Shown here piece by piece: positions 8,858-19,616 of a stretch of 64,000 nucleotides of DNA (position 1 is its first letter; every line of letters begins with the position of its first letter). The DNA comes from Caulobacter sp. RHG1. GTDB lineage: Bacteria; Pseudomonadota; Alphaproteobacteria; Caulobacterales; Caulobacteraceae. The translations under genes were made by a program, and so were the position numbers. The stretch spans positions 372,001-436,000 of the forward strand of contig NZ_SMZP01000002.1 in NCBI RefSeq assembly GCF_013181195.1. The letters run 5' to 3'. The notes under the pieces are model-generated. The model was not told the origin of the DNA and did no database searches. It saw only the letters and a program-made list of their open reading frames with translations.

Positions 8858-9451
8858 CTAGGGATGGTGGGGCAGTAGTTGTCGTTGGTTGATCGCTTCG
8901 ATGACCCCCTGGCAAAGGCGGCTCAATCGGGTGGCGCGCCGGGCCATGGCCTGCAGCTCGACTAGTTGGTAGCGCCGCCTGCGCTGCTGCAGCTCGCCAT
9001 CGAACCGGCCGACCTCCCGGAAGGTGATCCCCATCGGCGGCAGGACCTCCATGCGCGCATGGGCCATGGTGTTGCGCAGGGCCGCGCTGTCGACGAAGCG
9101 CTGCAACAGCCCATGTCCATATGAGCGATAGGGATGCAGCGGGCCCGGTGCGTCCAACACATCGCGCAGATACTGTACGCGCTCGTGCAAGATGCGCGGG
9201 TACTTGGCCAGTAGCGGCTGATAGTCCTCATGCCAGGAACAGCGCACGGCGGTTTCGTTGAGATGGGTTTCGATGAACCCCCACGCCGACACGATGGCCC
9301 CGCGATAGAGCATGGCGCTCAACGCCTCGTGCTCGGGGGTCCAGGGATTGATCTCGACCATGCAGTCGAAACGGCCAGGATCGCGGCGCGCGCCCGGCCC
9401 GACCATGCCGCGAAGAAGCCCGTCGTGGGTGAAGCGTTGCGCGAGGTCCAT
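8858..9451 (-). CDS. Small HEPN-motif protein
   Basis: A 197-residue helical protein. Residues 126-131 are RNTMAH inside DSAALRNTMAHARM, an exact RNxxxH HEPN-type motif in a predicted helix. The upstream helix AMLYRGAIVSAWGFIETHLNE is also typical of HEPN-like and abortive-infection proteins. It lies 11 bases downstream of the MmcQ/YjbR gene on the same strand and is probably cotranscribed with it. A role as RNase toxin or effector is possible but unproven: RNxxxH also occurs in HEPN-like proteins without nuclease activity. No cognate MNT nucleotidyltransferase is seen next to it. Confidence 0.65.
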   Translation of the reverse strand: MDLAQRFTHDGLLRGMVGPGARRDPGRFDCMVEINPWTPEHEALSAMLYRGAIVSAWGFIETHLNETAVRCSWHEDYQPLLAKYPRILHERVQYLRDVLDAPGPLHPYRSYGHGLLQRFVDSAALRNTMAHARMEVLPPMGITFREVGRFDGELQQRRRRYQLVELQAMARRATRLSRLCQGVIEAINQRQLLPHHP

Positions 9452-9462
9452 GATCGCCTCTC

Positions 9463-9831
9463 CTAGCCGCGCGCCACCAAGCCCAGGCGATCGGCAGGCC
9501 TGGACGCGCCGCGCCCCGCCTGGCGATAGACTTCGCCGAAAGCCGCGGCCAACACCTCGGCGACCAGGTCTGGTTCGGCGTCATGCAGGCGCACCAACGT
9601 CACCCCGGTCTTGCGGCGACGCCCCGGCTCGAGGCTCAGGGCGTCGCTGCGCGGCAGGAGATCGGCCTGATCTTTGCGGCTGAGCTTGACGACGGCCCAA
9701 CCCGGCGCGGGCCAGCCCAGGGTCGCGAACGCCCTGTCGCCCACCCGAAACTGGACGGCGTCAAGGATGGAGCGGACCTGGACGCCCGGTCCCAGGCGAT
9801 GGGCGAGTTCGGAGAAGGCTTCAGGCGTCAT
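9463..9831 (-). CDS. MmcQ/YjbR family protein
   Basis: A 122-residue protein matching the MmcQ/YjbR family, a small fold with a CyaY-like topology sometimes described as DNA-binding. Recognisable parts are FRVGDRAFATLGWPAPGWAVVKLS in the first half and LAAAFGEVYRQA in the last third. The usual FF/RPS segment is only partly kept, as the middle has LLPRSDALSLEPGRRRKTG. It is followed after 11 bases by the HEPN-motif gene, so the two may form a two-gene unit. The biochemical role is unknown for most members. Confidence 0.75.
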   Translation of the reverse strand: MTPEAFSELAHRLGPGVQVRSILDAVQFRVGDRAFATLGWPAPGWAVVKLSRKDQADLLPRSDALSLEPGRRRKTGVTLVRLHDAEPDLVAEVLAAAFGEVYRQAGRGASRPADRLGLVARG

Positions 9832-10110
9832 GCGGGTCCTCGCGCGCGGCGGCCCGCCTTGTGTCTTACGAGTCGCGCCATCGTCGCAAAGCTGAGCCCG
9901 CCCTGCGTCAGGATCGGTCGGACCGCGTGATGTCGGATGCGGTAGGGATTAAGGCCAGCCCCGAGGCTCTCTCCAGAGCAGAACCAGGCGCGGTGGGTGT
10001 TCTGGCTTCGGCGTCGCCGCTCAGGCGAGGGAGAGGCTCGCGGCCCGCGTAAAGGATGATGCCTGGGATGATCTCGTGTCGGGCGACCTGATATCCGACG
10101 GATTGTCCCG

Positions 10111-10563
10111 ATGAGCTTTGCCCCGCCGTCCTGGCTGCAGTTACTGCTGGCCGCGCTTGTCCTGGTCGGGGCTGTGTGGTTCGCGCGCGGCTTCCGGGAG
10201 CGGATGCACGAGACCTTCGCCGGCCGCCGCCCCGTGCTTGGTCGGCAGTGGATCGTGGCGACGCAGCCGCAGCCGCTGCTCTTGAGCCTCCACGAAGGCC
10301 CAGAGGGCGTCCGGTTTCAGGTGCGCGCCGCCTTGGGCAAGCCGCCCCGGGCGCGTGACATCACCCTGATCTCGCTGCGATCGGACGGCCTTGGCCAACG
10401 GTTCGATCTCGTCGATCGCGGGACCTATCTCGAATCCAAGGCCCTGGTCCCCAAGCCGCACGCCTTCACGGTTCGCTTGTGGCGTCGGCCCGATCCGCAA
10501 GGCTATGATGTCGAGATCGAAGATATCGACGGCCAACACCACCTCGACGGGACGGCGTCCTAA
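10111..10563 (+). CDS. Single-pass membrane protein, unknown
   Basis: A 150-residue protein with one N-terminal transmembrane helix (about residues 8-25, LQLLLAALVLVGAVWFARG), then a soluble domain rich in beta strands. The C-terminal part reads YDVEIEDIDGQHH. No family was recognised. It converges on hutC, whose stop is about 126 bases away, and is not obviously part of the hut locus. The 279 bases upstream (9832-10110) hold no convincing gene or site. Confidence 0.55.
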   Translation: MSFAPPSWLQLLLAALVLVGAVWFARGFRERMHETFAGRRPVLGRQWIVATQPQPLLLSLHEGPEGVRFQVRAALGKPPRARDITLISLRSDGLGQRFDLVDRGTYLESKALVPKPHAFTVRLWRRPDPQGYDVEIEDIDGQHHLDGTAS

Positions 10564-10688
10564 TCCGGACCGCCTATCGCACGATCAGATCCATCAACCG
10601 CTTCTGGCGCGGCCTCTGGCAGCTTCGGCGGGCGAACCAAACGAGGATGCAGGCTGGTGCGCACGAGCCGGTCCAGCCCAAGAGTTGT

Positions 10689-11396
10689 CTACGGCGTTGG
10701 TCCAAACCGGGCGACCAGATCGTAGCTCTCGCCGGGGAACAGCTGCCAGACCCGGGTGACGTGCTGGCCTTCACGCCAGGTGCGGCGCTCGACGACCAGG
10801 CAAGCGGCCCCCTTCTCCAAAGCCAACAGGCGCGCGTCCTCGGTGTCGGCATTGGCGGCGCTGATGCGGCTTTCGGCCTCGGTCCAGGCGACATTCTCCA
10901 GGAGCCAGGCGCCGGGCGGGGCCGCCTCGAAATCGGCGTCGGCGATCTCCGGCGCGGCCTTCAGCGACACCAGGCGCCGTTCCAGCGCGAACGGCCGCCC
11001 GCCGGCGTCATGGACGCCCTGCAGCTCCAGCAGCTTGCCGCCCGCCGCCAGCTCGATCTCGTCGGGACTGTCGCGATCGGCCGCCCGTACCGCCCGCGAC
11101 AGCAGACGAAAGGCGTAGGCCTCCCCCCGCGCCACGATCTCCGACTGGATGTCGGGGATGTTCAGAACCGGCGCGTGGACGCGTGGCCGGGCCACGAACG
11201 AGCCGGCCCGCTTGCGACGCACGATCAACCCGGCTTCGACCAGGGCGGTCATGGCTTTGTTCACGGTCATTCGCGAGCAGCCGTATTGGGCCATCAGTTC
11301 GGTTTCGAACGGCACGCGGTAGCCCGGCTCCCAATCGCCCGATCGGATCTTGGCCTCGATATCGGTGCGGATGCGCTGATGCAGTGGGCCGGTCAC
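10689..11396 (-). CDS. hutC: Histidine utilisation repressor HutC (GntR family)
   Basis: A 235-residue GntR/HutC-type repressor. Residues 1-75 form the winged helix: PLHQRIRTDIEAKIRSGDW, then CSRMTVNKAMTALVEAGLI. The rest is a UTRA effector domain, which in HutC binds urocanate and releases the operator. It starts with GTG at 11396, overlapping the hutF stop by four bases (GTGA), so hutF and hutC are translationally coupled. A perfect palindrome of the HutC operator type lies in the hutF-hutI intergenic region. A paralogue with the same architecture is encoded at 25352-26089. Confidence 0.92.
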   Translation of the reverse strand: MTGPLHQRIRTDIEAKIRSGDWEPGYRVPFETELMAQYGCSRMTVNKAMTALVEAGLIVRRKRAGSFVARPRVHAPVLNIPDIQSEIVARGEAYAFRLLSRAVRAADRDSPDEIELAAGGKLLELQGVHDAGGRPFALERRLVSLKAAPEIADADFEAAPPGAWLLENVAWTEAESRISAANADTEDARLLALEKGAACLVVERRTWREGQHVTRVWQLFPGESYDLVARFGPTP

Positions 11397-12760
11397 GCCA
11401 GTAGGACCTTCAAGGTTTCGGCATAGCGCGCCTGGATAGCGTCGCGCGCCTGGTGACGCCCGCCTGAGACGACCTGACGTCCGTGACGCCAGACCGTGTC
11501 TATGGCCCCGCCGGCGAAAACCAGACTGTCGATTAGGGCGTCATTGGCACGCCCGACCATCGCCGGATGCGACGGATCCAGGGTCAGGAAATCGGCGGGC
11601 GCGCCGCGCCGCAGACCAAAGCGCACGCCCAGCGCCTGAGCGCCGCCGGTTCCGGCCGCGCGCCACAGATCACCGCCGTTCGAGCGTCCCGCGCCCAGCG
11701 CCAGCAGGTTGCGCCCTCGGTGCGTCAAGCGTTGGCCATATTCCAAGATGCGCAGCTCCTCGGCGGCGTCGATCAGCACATTGGAGTCAGAGCCGATTCC
11801 GAACGCACCTCCAGCGGCGACATAGCTAACGGCCGGGAAAACGCCGTCGCCGAGATTGGCCTCGGTGATCGGGCATAGCCCCGCGATCGCACCGCTCTTG
11901 GCCAGGCGCTCGGTCTCGGTCGCGTTGATGTGGGTGGCGTGGACAAGACACCAACGCTCGTCCACCTCGGCGTGGTTCATCAACCACCGGACAGGACGCT
12001 GGCCAGTGGCGGCCAGGCAGGCGTCAACCTCCTGGGTCTGCTCGGCGATGTGGATGTGGATGGGGCCGCCCGCCGCCAGGGGCGTGATCGCGGTCAGTTC
12101 TTCGGCAGTCACCGCCCGCAGGCTATGGGGGGCGATGCCCACGACAGCATCGGGCAGATTGGCCAGGGCGCGACGGCTGGCCTCGACCAGAACGCCGAAG
12201 CTGTCGACATCATGGATGAACCGCCTTTGGCCAGGGGTCGGGGCCGCGCCGCCAAAGCCTGAATGGGCGTAGAATACCGGTAGCAGGGTCAGGCCAATGC
12301 CGGTCTCTTCGGCGGCGGCCGCCATCCGCGCCGCCATCTCGGCCGGGTCGTCGTAAGCGCCGCCGTCGGGGGCATGGTGCAGATAGTGGAACTCGCCCAC
12401 CCGCGTGAAGCCGCCCTCGAGCATCTCGACCTGGGCCATCGCGGCGATGGCTTGGACCGCCTCAGGATTCAGCCGTTCCAGGAAACGGTACATGACCTCG
12501 CGCCAGGTCCAGAAACTGTCGCTCCCCTCCCCGCGATGTTCCGCCAGACCCGCCATGGCCCGCTGAAAGGCATGGCTGTGCAGGTTGGGCATGCCGGGAA
12601 GCGCAACGCCCAATCGCGCCGCATCGCCGGGCGCGACATCGGTATCGATCCTGGCGATCCGGCCCTCAGCGAGGGTGAATTTCACGTCACGCGCCCAGCC
12701 GTCGGCCAGCAGCGCGCTCTGGCACCACACCACGCGGGTTTCCGGTTCAAGATTTTGCAT
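11393..12760 (-). CDS. hutF: Formimidoylglutamate deiminase HutF
   Basis: A 455-residue amidohydrolase-superfamily enzyme that turns N-formimino-L-glutamate into N-formyl-L-glutamate plus ammonia, step four of the five-step histidine pathway. Metal-binding and catalytic stretches are visible: LPGMPNLHSHAFQRAMAGLAE (HSH), IHIHIAEQTQEVDAC and CLVHATHINATETERLA, with FGIGSDSN near the C-terminal side of the barrel. The start at ATG 12760 fits the family; a start at 12835 would run through the operator region. It pairs with HutG rather than a one-step formiminoglutamase, which fits the presence of hutG in the divergent operon. Confidence 0.9.
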   Translation of the reverse strand: MQNLEPETRVVWCQSALLADGWARDVKFTLAEGRIARIDTDVAPGDAARLGVALPGMPNLHSHAFQRAMAGLAEHRGEGSDSFWTWREVMYRFLERLNPEAVQAIAAMAQVEMLEGGFTRVGEFHYLHHAPDGGAYDDPAEMAARMAAAAEETGIGLTLLPVFYAHSGFGGAAPTPGQRRFIHDVDSFGVLVEASRRALANLPDAVVGIAPHSLRAVTAEELTAITPLAAGGPIHIHIAEQTQEVDACLAATGQRPVRWLMNHAEVDERWCLVHATHINATETERLAKSGAIAGLCPITEANLGDGVFPAVSYVAAGGAFGIGSDSNVLIDAAEELRILEYGQRLTHRGRNLLALGAGRSNGGDLWRAAGTGGAQALGVRFGLRRGAPADFLTLDPSHPAMVGRANDALIDSLVFAGGAIDTVWRHGRQVVSGGRHQARDAIQARYAETLKVLLA

Positions 12761-12792
12761 CACGGTCACTAGACAAACGCCCACGGTCGAAA

Positions 12793-12808
12793 ATATGTAT
12801 ATACATAT
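12793..12808. promoter_or_regulatory. HutC-type operator in hutF-hutI intergenic region
   Basis: ATATGTATATACATAT is a perfect 16-bp palindrome centred between 12800 and 12801, containing the core TGTATATACA (12796-12805) known from HutC sites. It lies between divergent hutF (start 12760) and hutI (start 12850), so one site can control both operons. Confidence 0.85.
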
Positions 12809-12849
12809 GAGAGCGGTTCGCAAGGGCGGCCGCATGCCTCGGATTCGAC

Positions 12850-14055
12850 ATGCGCTGCGACAAAGTTTGGATCAACGCTCGCCTCGCCACCCTCGCGCCA
12901 GAGCGTGAAGGGCTGGGCGTCATCGAGCGTGGCGTCGTCGCCAGCCTGGACGGCGACATCGCCTATGCCGGCCCCGCCGCCGACGCGCCGGTCTTCGAAG
13001 CGCAAGAGACCATCGACTGCGAAGGCCGCTGGATCACGCCCGGCCTGATCGATCCGCACACCCATCTGGTCTTCGCCGGCGACCGCGCTCATGAGTTCGA
13101 ACTCCGCTTGGCCGGGGCCTCCTACGAGGAGATCGCAAGGGCCGGCGGCGGCATCGTCTCGACCATGCGGGCCACGCGCGCCGCGACCGAGGATGAGCTG
13201 ATCCAAGCCGCCCTGCCCCGCCTGGACGCCCTGATCGCCGAGGGCGTCACCACGGTCGAGATCAAGTCCGGCTATGGCCTCTCCCTCGACGACGAGATCA
13301 AGAGCCTGCGCGCCGCCCGCGCCCTCGCCGACATCCGCCGCGTTGGGGTCAGCACCACCTTCCTCGGCGCCCACGCCCTGCCGCCGGAATATCGCGACGA
13401 CCCGGACGGCTACGTGACCCTGGTCTGCGAGACCATGATCCCGGCGATCGCCGCGCGCGGCCTGGCCGACGCCGTCGACGGCTTCTGCGAAGGCATCGGC
13501 TTCTCGCCCGCCCAGATCCGCCGCGTGTTCGAGGTGGCGCGCCGTCACGGCCTGCCCGTCAAGCTGCACGCCGAGCAGCTGTCGAACCTGAATGGCGCGG
13601 CGCTGGCGGTGGAGTTCGACGCCCTGTCGGCCGACCACCTGGAGCACCTGGACGAGGCCGGCGTCGCGACGATGGCCGCCTCGCGCACGGTCGCGACCCT
13701 GCTGCCCGGCGCCTACTACTTCACCCGCGAGCACAAGGCCCCGCCGATCGCGGCGCTGCGGGCCGCGGGCGTGCCGATGGCCCTGGCCACCGACTGCAAT
13801 CCCGGCACCTCGCCGCTGACCTCGCCGCTGCTGGTCATGAACATGGCCGCCACCCTCTTCCGGATGACCGTCGAGGAATGCCTGGCCGGCGTGACGCGCG
13901 AGGCCGCGCGGGCGCTGGATCTGCTGAACACCTGCGGGACGCTGGAGGCCGGAAAGGCCTGCGATCTCGCCATCTGGGACATCGAGCGTCCCGCCGAACT
14001 TGTCTATCGCATGGGCTTCAATCCGCTCCATGCGCGCGTGTGGAGAGGCCAGTGA
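12850..14055 (+). CDS. hutI: Imidazolonepropionase HutI
   Basis: A 401-residue metal-dependent amidohydrolase that opens 4-imidazolone-5-propionate to formiminoglutamate, step three of histidine breakdown. Recognisable motifs: [21 protein letters not shown] (HTH metal ligands and substrate loop), [36 protein letters not shown] and [10 protein letters not shown]. Length is normal for the family. It is the first gene of the plus-strand operon, just downstream of the HutC-type operator. Its TGA overlaps the GTG start of hutH by four bases. Confidence 0.93.
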   Translation: MRCDKVWINARLATLAPEREGLGVIERGVVASLDGDIAYAGPAADAPVFEAQETIDCEGRWITPGLIDPHTHLVFAGDRAHEFELRLAGASYEEIARAGGGIVSTMRATRAATEDELIQAALPRLDALIAEGVTTVEIKSGYGLSLDDEIKSLRAARALADIRRVGVSTTFLGAHALPPEYRDDPDGYVTLVCETMIPAIAARGLADAVDGFCEGIGFSPAQIRRVFEVARRHGLPVKLHAEQLSNLNGAALAVEFDALSADHLEHLDEAGVATMAASRTVATLLPGAYYFTREHKAPPIAALRAAGVPMALATDCNPGTSPLTSPLLVMNMAATLFRMTVEECLAGVTREAARALDLLNTCGTLEAGKACDLAIWDIERPAELVYRMGFNPLHARVWRGQ

Positions 14056-15581
14056 CCGACGTTGTTCTGAACCCCGGCGACGTGCCGCTGGCCGACTGGA
14101 AGGCGATCTATCGCGGCGCGACGGCGACCCTGGCCGAGACCGCCTGGCCGGTGATCGCCGAAAGCGCCGCCGCCGTCGAACGCATCCTGGCCAAGGGCGA
14201 GCCGGTCTACGGCATCAACACCGGCTTTGGGAAACTGGCCAGCGTCCGCATCGGCGACGAGGACCTGGAGACCCTGCAGCGCAACATCGTCCTGTCGCAC
14301 GCGGCCGGGGTGGGCGAGCCCTCGCCCGTGCCGGTCATCCGCCTGATGATGGCCCTGAAGCTGGCCAGCCTGGCGCAGGGCGCCTCGGGCGTGCGGGTCG
14401 AGACCGTGCGGATGCTGGAGGTGATGCTGCGCCAGGGCCTGACGCCCGTCGTGCCAGCCCAAGGCTCCGTCGGCGCCTCAGGGGATCTGGCGCCGTTGGC
14501 CCACATGGCCGCGACCATGATCGGGGTCGGCGAGATCTTCGTCGACGGCGAACGCAAGCCGGCGGCCAAGGCGCTGAAGAAGGCCGGCCTGGAGCCCCTG
14601 ACGCTCGGCCCCAAGGAAGGCCTGGCCCTGCTGAACGGCACCCAGTTCTCCACCGCCAACGCCCTGGCGGGCCTGTTCGACGCCGAGCGGCTGTTCCAGT
14701 CGGCCCTGGTCACTGGCGCGCTGTCGACCGAGGCCGCCAAGGGCTCGGACACCCCGTTCGATCCGCGCATCCACGCCCTGCGCCGCCACGCCGGCCAGAT
14801 CGAGACCGCCGCCGCCCTGCGCAGCCTGATGGCAGCTTCCGCCATCCGCGCCTCGCACCTGAAGGAGGACGAGCGCGTCCAGGATCCATACTGCCTGCGC
14901 TGCCAGCCCCAGGTGATGGGCGCGGCGCTGGACGTGTTGCGCCAGGCCGCGACCACCCTGGCGACCGAGGCCAACGGCGTCTCGGACAACCCGCTGATCT
15001 TCCCGGAAGCCGACGAGGCCCTCTCCGGCGGCAACTTCCACGCCGAGCCGGTGGCCTTCGCCGCCGACATGATCGCCCTGGCGGTCTGCGAGATCGGCTC
15101 GATCGCCGAGCGCCGCATCGCCATGCTGGTCGACCCGGCGCTGTCTGGCCTGCCGGCGTTCCTGACGCCCAAGCCGGGCCTGAACTCCGGCTTCATGATC
15201 CCGCAGGTCACGGCCGCCGCTCTGGTCTCGGAGAACAAGCAGAAGGCCTATCCGGCCAGCGTCGACTCGATCCCGACCTCGGCCAACCAGGAAGACCATG
15301 TGTCGATGGCCGCCCATGGCGCCCGGCGCCTTTCGGGCATGGTCGAGAACGCCATGGCGGTGCTGGGCATCGAACTGCTGGCCGCCGCCCAGGGCTGCGA
15401 CTTCCACGTGCCGCTGCGGTCGAGCGAGGCCCTCGAAGCCGTCCGCGCTCTGACCCGCGCCCAGGTCCCGCACCTGGATGACGACCGCCACTTCCACCCG
15501 GACATGGAGGCGGCCAACGAGCTGATCCGTTCGGGCGCCGTGATCGAAGCGGCGGGCGATCTGCCAGGCGTCAGCGCGTGA
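14052..15581 (+). CDS. hutH: Histidine ammonia-lyase HutH
   Basis: A 509-residue enzyme that deaminates L-histidine to urocanate, the first pathway step. Ala142-Ser143-Gly144 in [15 protein letters not shown] form the MIO cofactor and sit at the same numbers as in the Pseudomonas putida enzyme. [11 protein letters not shown] near residue 53 and NQEDHVSM near residue 415 are further family signatures. Translation starts at GTG 14052 inside the end of hutI; a longer frame from 13878 is read-through of hutI in another phase. The stop overlaps the hutG start in the same GTGA pattern. Confidence 0.95.
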   Translation: MTDVVLNPGDVPLADWKAIYRGATATLAETAWPVIAESAAAVERILAKGEPVYGINTGFGKLASVRIGDEDLETLQRNIVLSHAAGVGEPSPVPVIRLMMALKLASLAQGASGVRVETVRMLEVMLRQGLTPVVPAQGSVGASGDLAPLAHMAATMIGVGEIFVDGERKPAAKALKKAGLEPLTLGPKEGLALLNGTQFSTANALAGLFDAERLFQSALVTGALSTEAAKGSDTPFDPRIHALRRHAGQIETAAALRSLMAASAIRASHLKEDERVQDPYCLRCQPQVMGAALDVLRQAATTLATEANGVSDNPLIFPEADEALSGGNFHAEPVAFAADMIALAVCEIGSIAERRIAMLVDPALSGLPAFLTPKPGLNSGFMIPQVTAAALVSENKQKAYPASVDSIPTSANQEDHVSMAAHGARRLSGMVENAMAVLGIELLAAAQGCDFHVPLRSSEALEAVRALTRAQVPHLDDDRHFHPDMEAANELIRSGAVIEAAGDLPGVSA

Positions 15582-16413
15582 CGATGGCCGACGCCCTGAA
15601 TTCTGAAACTTGGCTGACGGTGACGCGCGGCGAGGCGCCCCTGGTCGTCAGCATCCCCCACGCTGGAACCGAGATCCCGAGCGAGGTCGAGGCTCGTCTC
15701 GCCTCGCCATGGCTTGCCCGCAAGGACGCTGATTGGTGGATCCCTGAGCTCTACGCCTTCGCGGCGGACTTGGGGGCGACCATCGTTCGCACGGCGATTT
15801 CGCGCACTGTCATCGACGTCAATCGCGACCCGTCGGGCGCTTCGCTCTACCCAGGCCAGGCGACCACGGGCCTGTGCCCCACTGAAACCTTCGACGGTGA
15901 ACTGCTCTACCGTGAAGGCCAGGCGCCCGACGACGCCGAAACCGCCGAACGTCGCGAACGGTTCTTCCAGCCGTATCACCAGGCCTTGGCTGACGAGCTG
16001 GACCGGTTGAAAGCGATCCATGGCCGAGTGGTGCTGTACGACGCCCATTCGATCCGCTCCCATGTCGCCCGGTTGTTCGACGGCGAGCTGCCGCAGTTCA
16101 ATCTCGGGACCAACAGTGGCGCGTCGTGCGCAGACGCCCTGACCGCCGCTGTCGAGGTTGCCTGCGACGACTCGGGCTTCTCCCGCGTCACCAACGGCCG
16201 CTTCAAGGGCGGCTGGATCACGCGCCACTACGGCCAGCCCGCGACGGGCATCCACGCCATCCAGATGGAACTGGCCTGCCGCGGCTACATCGACGAGCCG
16301 GTCGCGCCGGACGAGCGCAACTGGCCAACACCTTTCGACCAAACCCGCGCCGCGCCGCTGCAAGCCGCGCTCAACGACATCCTCAAGGCCTGCGTCGCCT
16401 TCGGAGCCTCCGC

Positions 16414-16417
<4 letters not shown>
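15578..16417 (+). CDS. hutG: N-formylglutamate deformylase HutG
   Basis: A 279-residue N-formylglutamate amidohydrolase, releasing formate and L-glutamate in the last pathway step. Visible family stretches: [16 protein letters not shown] at the N-terminus, [43 protein letters not shown] and [14 protein letters not shown], the latter holding likely zinc and substrate ligands. GTG 15578 overlaps the hutH stop; ATG 15584, two codons later, is an equally possible start. Its TGA overlaps the ATG of hutU. Confidence 0.92.
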
Positions 16418-18077
<1,660 letters not shown>

Positions 18078-18081
<4 letters not shown>

Positions 18082-18653
18082 CCACGACCCTGCTCCGCGC
18101 CGCCGATCGGGTGGCCCGGCCGTGGAAGAACGGCGGCGGGGTCACCCGTGAGGTCGCCGCCTCGCCCGCGGACACCGCCTTCGACTTCGACTTCGAGTTC
18201 GAGTTCGAGTTCGAGTTCGACTGGCGCGTCAGCATAGCGGAGGTGTCGTCTAGCGGTCCGTTCTCCAGGTTCTCGGAGGTCGATCGCATCCTGACCGTGC
18301 TGGACGGCGCCCTGCGCCTGTCCATCGCGGGCCGTCCGCCCGTCACGCTCGACGCTGCGTCAGGGCCCTTCGCTTTCAAGGGTGATGAGGCCTGTGAGGC
18401 CGAACTGATTGCGCCTGTCGTCGACTTGAACGTCATGGTTCGTCGCGGCGCCGCCAGCGCCAATGTCCACCTGCAAAGCGATGGCCTCTTGGCCTTCCCA
18501 GCCTCGACCACCTTGCTGATCGCGCGATCTCCTGCGGTGTTGGGCAGCCTGACCTTGGCCCCCCTCGACGCGGTGCGGATTGACGGCCCCGACGCCGAAG
18601 CCCTCGCCTTCTCGGGCTCGGCTTGGCGCGTGACGATCGAGGCCGACCGCTAG
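18078..18653 (+). CDS. hutD: HutD family protein
   Basis: A 191-residue bicupin-like HutD protein. Family features: [23 protein letters not shown] at the N-terminus, [17 protein letters not shown] and DLNVMVRR. HutD is thought to bind formylglutamate and tune hut expression rather than catalyse a step. Translation starts with TTG at 18078, overlapping the hutU stop. Between the first strand and WRVS the protein has an inserted [14 protein letters not shown] run encoded by a hexanucleotide repeat, which most homologues would not be expected to share. Confidence 0.85.
18180..18221 (+). repeat. TTCGA(C/G) hexanucleotide repeat in hutD
   Basis: Seven tandem six-base units (TTCGAC twice, TTCGAG four times, TTCGAC once) encode alternating Phe-Asp and Phe-Glu. 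Changes in copy number keep the reading frame, so the locus could vary in length between strains without breaking hutD. Confidence 0.9.
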
Positions 18654-18731
18654 CTGCCCAGTATTCAGCCCTCCGAATGCCGGGTCCCGCCCGCCCCCCG
18701 TTCGATAACGTCCTAAGCGTCTCGCGCGGGC

Positions 18732-19616
18732 TCAGCGCCAGGCGCGGACGCCGACCACCACCGCCGTGCTTCCCGCCCGCTCGCCAATGACGACGGCGGG
18801 TCCGAAGGCCCGCTCACGGACGATGCCGACATAGGGCGCGAACTCGCGCTTGAACTCGTAGCGCAGGCGAAGACCGCCTTCGAGCCGCGCCGCGCCGGCC
18901 TCGGCGACATCGGCCTCGACGCGCGGCTGCAGGATCAGCTTCTGGGTCAGACGCAAGTCGTAGGAAGCCTCGGCCCGCGCCGACACGTCGCCCTGGTCGG
19001 AGACATAGGCCGCGCCCTGGATCTCGAACCAGTACGGCGCCAAGCCCTCGAAGCCGAGGCTGGCATAGGTTCGCCCCTTGGGCGCCAGGTCGTAGCGGAT
19101 GCCGGCCTGGAGGTCGAAATAGGGGCCGATCGTCCAGGCCTTCAGCGCCTCGAACTCGCCGTTCTCCCAGCCGCTGCCGTCGGCGCGTTCGCCGCGCGCC
19201 TTGATCACCCACTTGTCGAAGTCGTTGCCCCACCAGGCCTCGCCCTCGAAGGCCTGGGCGTCCGCGCCCTTGCGGAACCGGTGCTCGGCCTGGTCGGCGC
19301 GAACGGTCCAGAAACTGCCGCCGCCATGCTCCTGGGCCAGCTGGGCGCGGGCGGCTCCCATAACCTGCGGATTGTAGAACCGCTCGGCGGCGTGATCGGT
19401 CGGGACCGGCGGCGGTCCGGCGCTGGCGACGGGCGCCGCCATGGTGTGGCCCGCGTGAGGGTCGGCCATAGGAGAGGGAGCCATCTGATGGCCCGCATGC
19501 GGGTCGGGGGCCGGCGCGGGCATGCGATGGCCCGCGTGCGGAGCCGGCGCGGGCGTCGGCGCGGCCTGGTGATGCTCGTGCTGGCCGGCGGCGAGGAGGA
19601 GAAGCAGCAGCATCAC
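18732..19616 (-). CDS. copB: Copper resistance outer-membrane protein CopB
   Basis: A 294-residue CopB/PcoB-type protein. A short hydrophobic N-terminus is followed by a His/Met-rich region of about 70 residues with three PHAGH repeats (for example PDPHAGHQM and ADPHAGHTM). The C-terminal domain is a beta barrel typical of CopB: WTVRADQAEHRF, WWGNDFDKWVIKARGE, YFDLQAGIRYDLAPKGRTY and LRLRYEFKREFAPYVGIV. It probably binds copper and sits in the outer membrane. Its start overlaps the copA stop by four bases. It converges on hutD, with 78 bases between them and no clear terminator. Confidence 0.9.
   Translation of the reverse strand: MMLLLLLLAAGQHEHHQAAPTPAPAPHAGHRMPAPAPDPHAGHQMAPSPMADPHAGHTMAAPVASAGPPPVPTDHAAERFYNPQVMGAARAQLAQEHGGGSFWTVRADQAEHRFRKGADAQAFEGEAWWGNDFDKWVIKARGERADGSGWENGEFEALKAWTIGPYFDLQAGIRYDLAPKGRTYASLGFEGLAPYWFEIQGAAYVSDQGDVSARAEASYDLRLTQKLILQPRVEADVAEAGAARLEGGLRLRYEFKREFAPYVGIVRERAFGPAVVIGERAGSTAVVVGVRAWR

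Noticed and set aside
16126..16413. Upstream extension of the hutU frame
   Set aside because: These bases encode the end of hutG in another frame; urocanase families start at ATG 16414.
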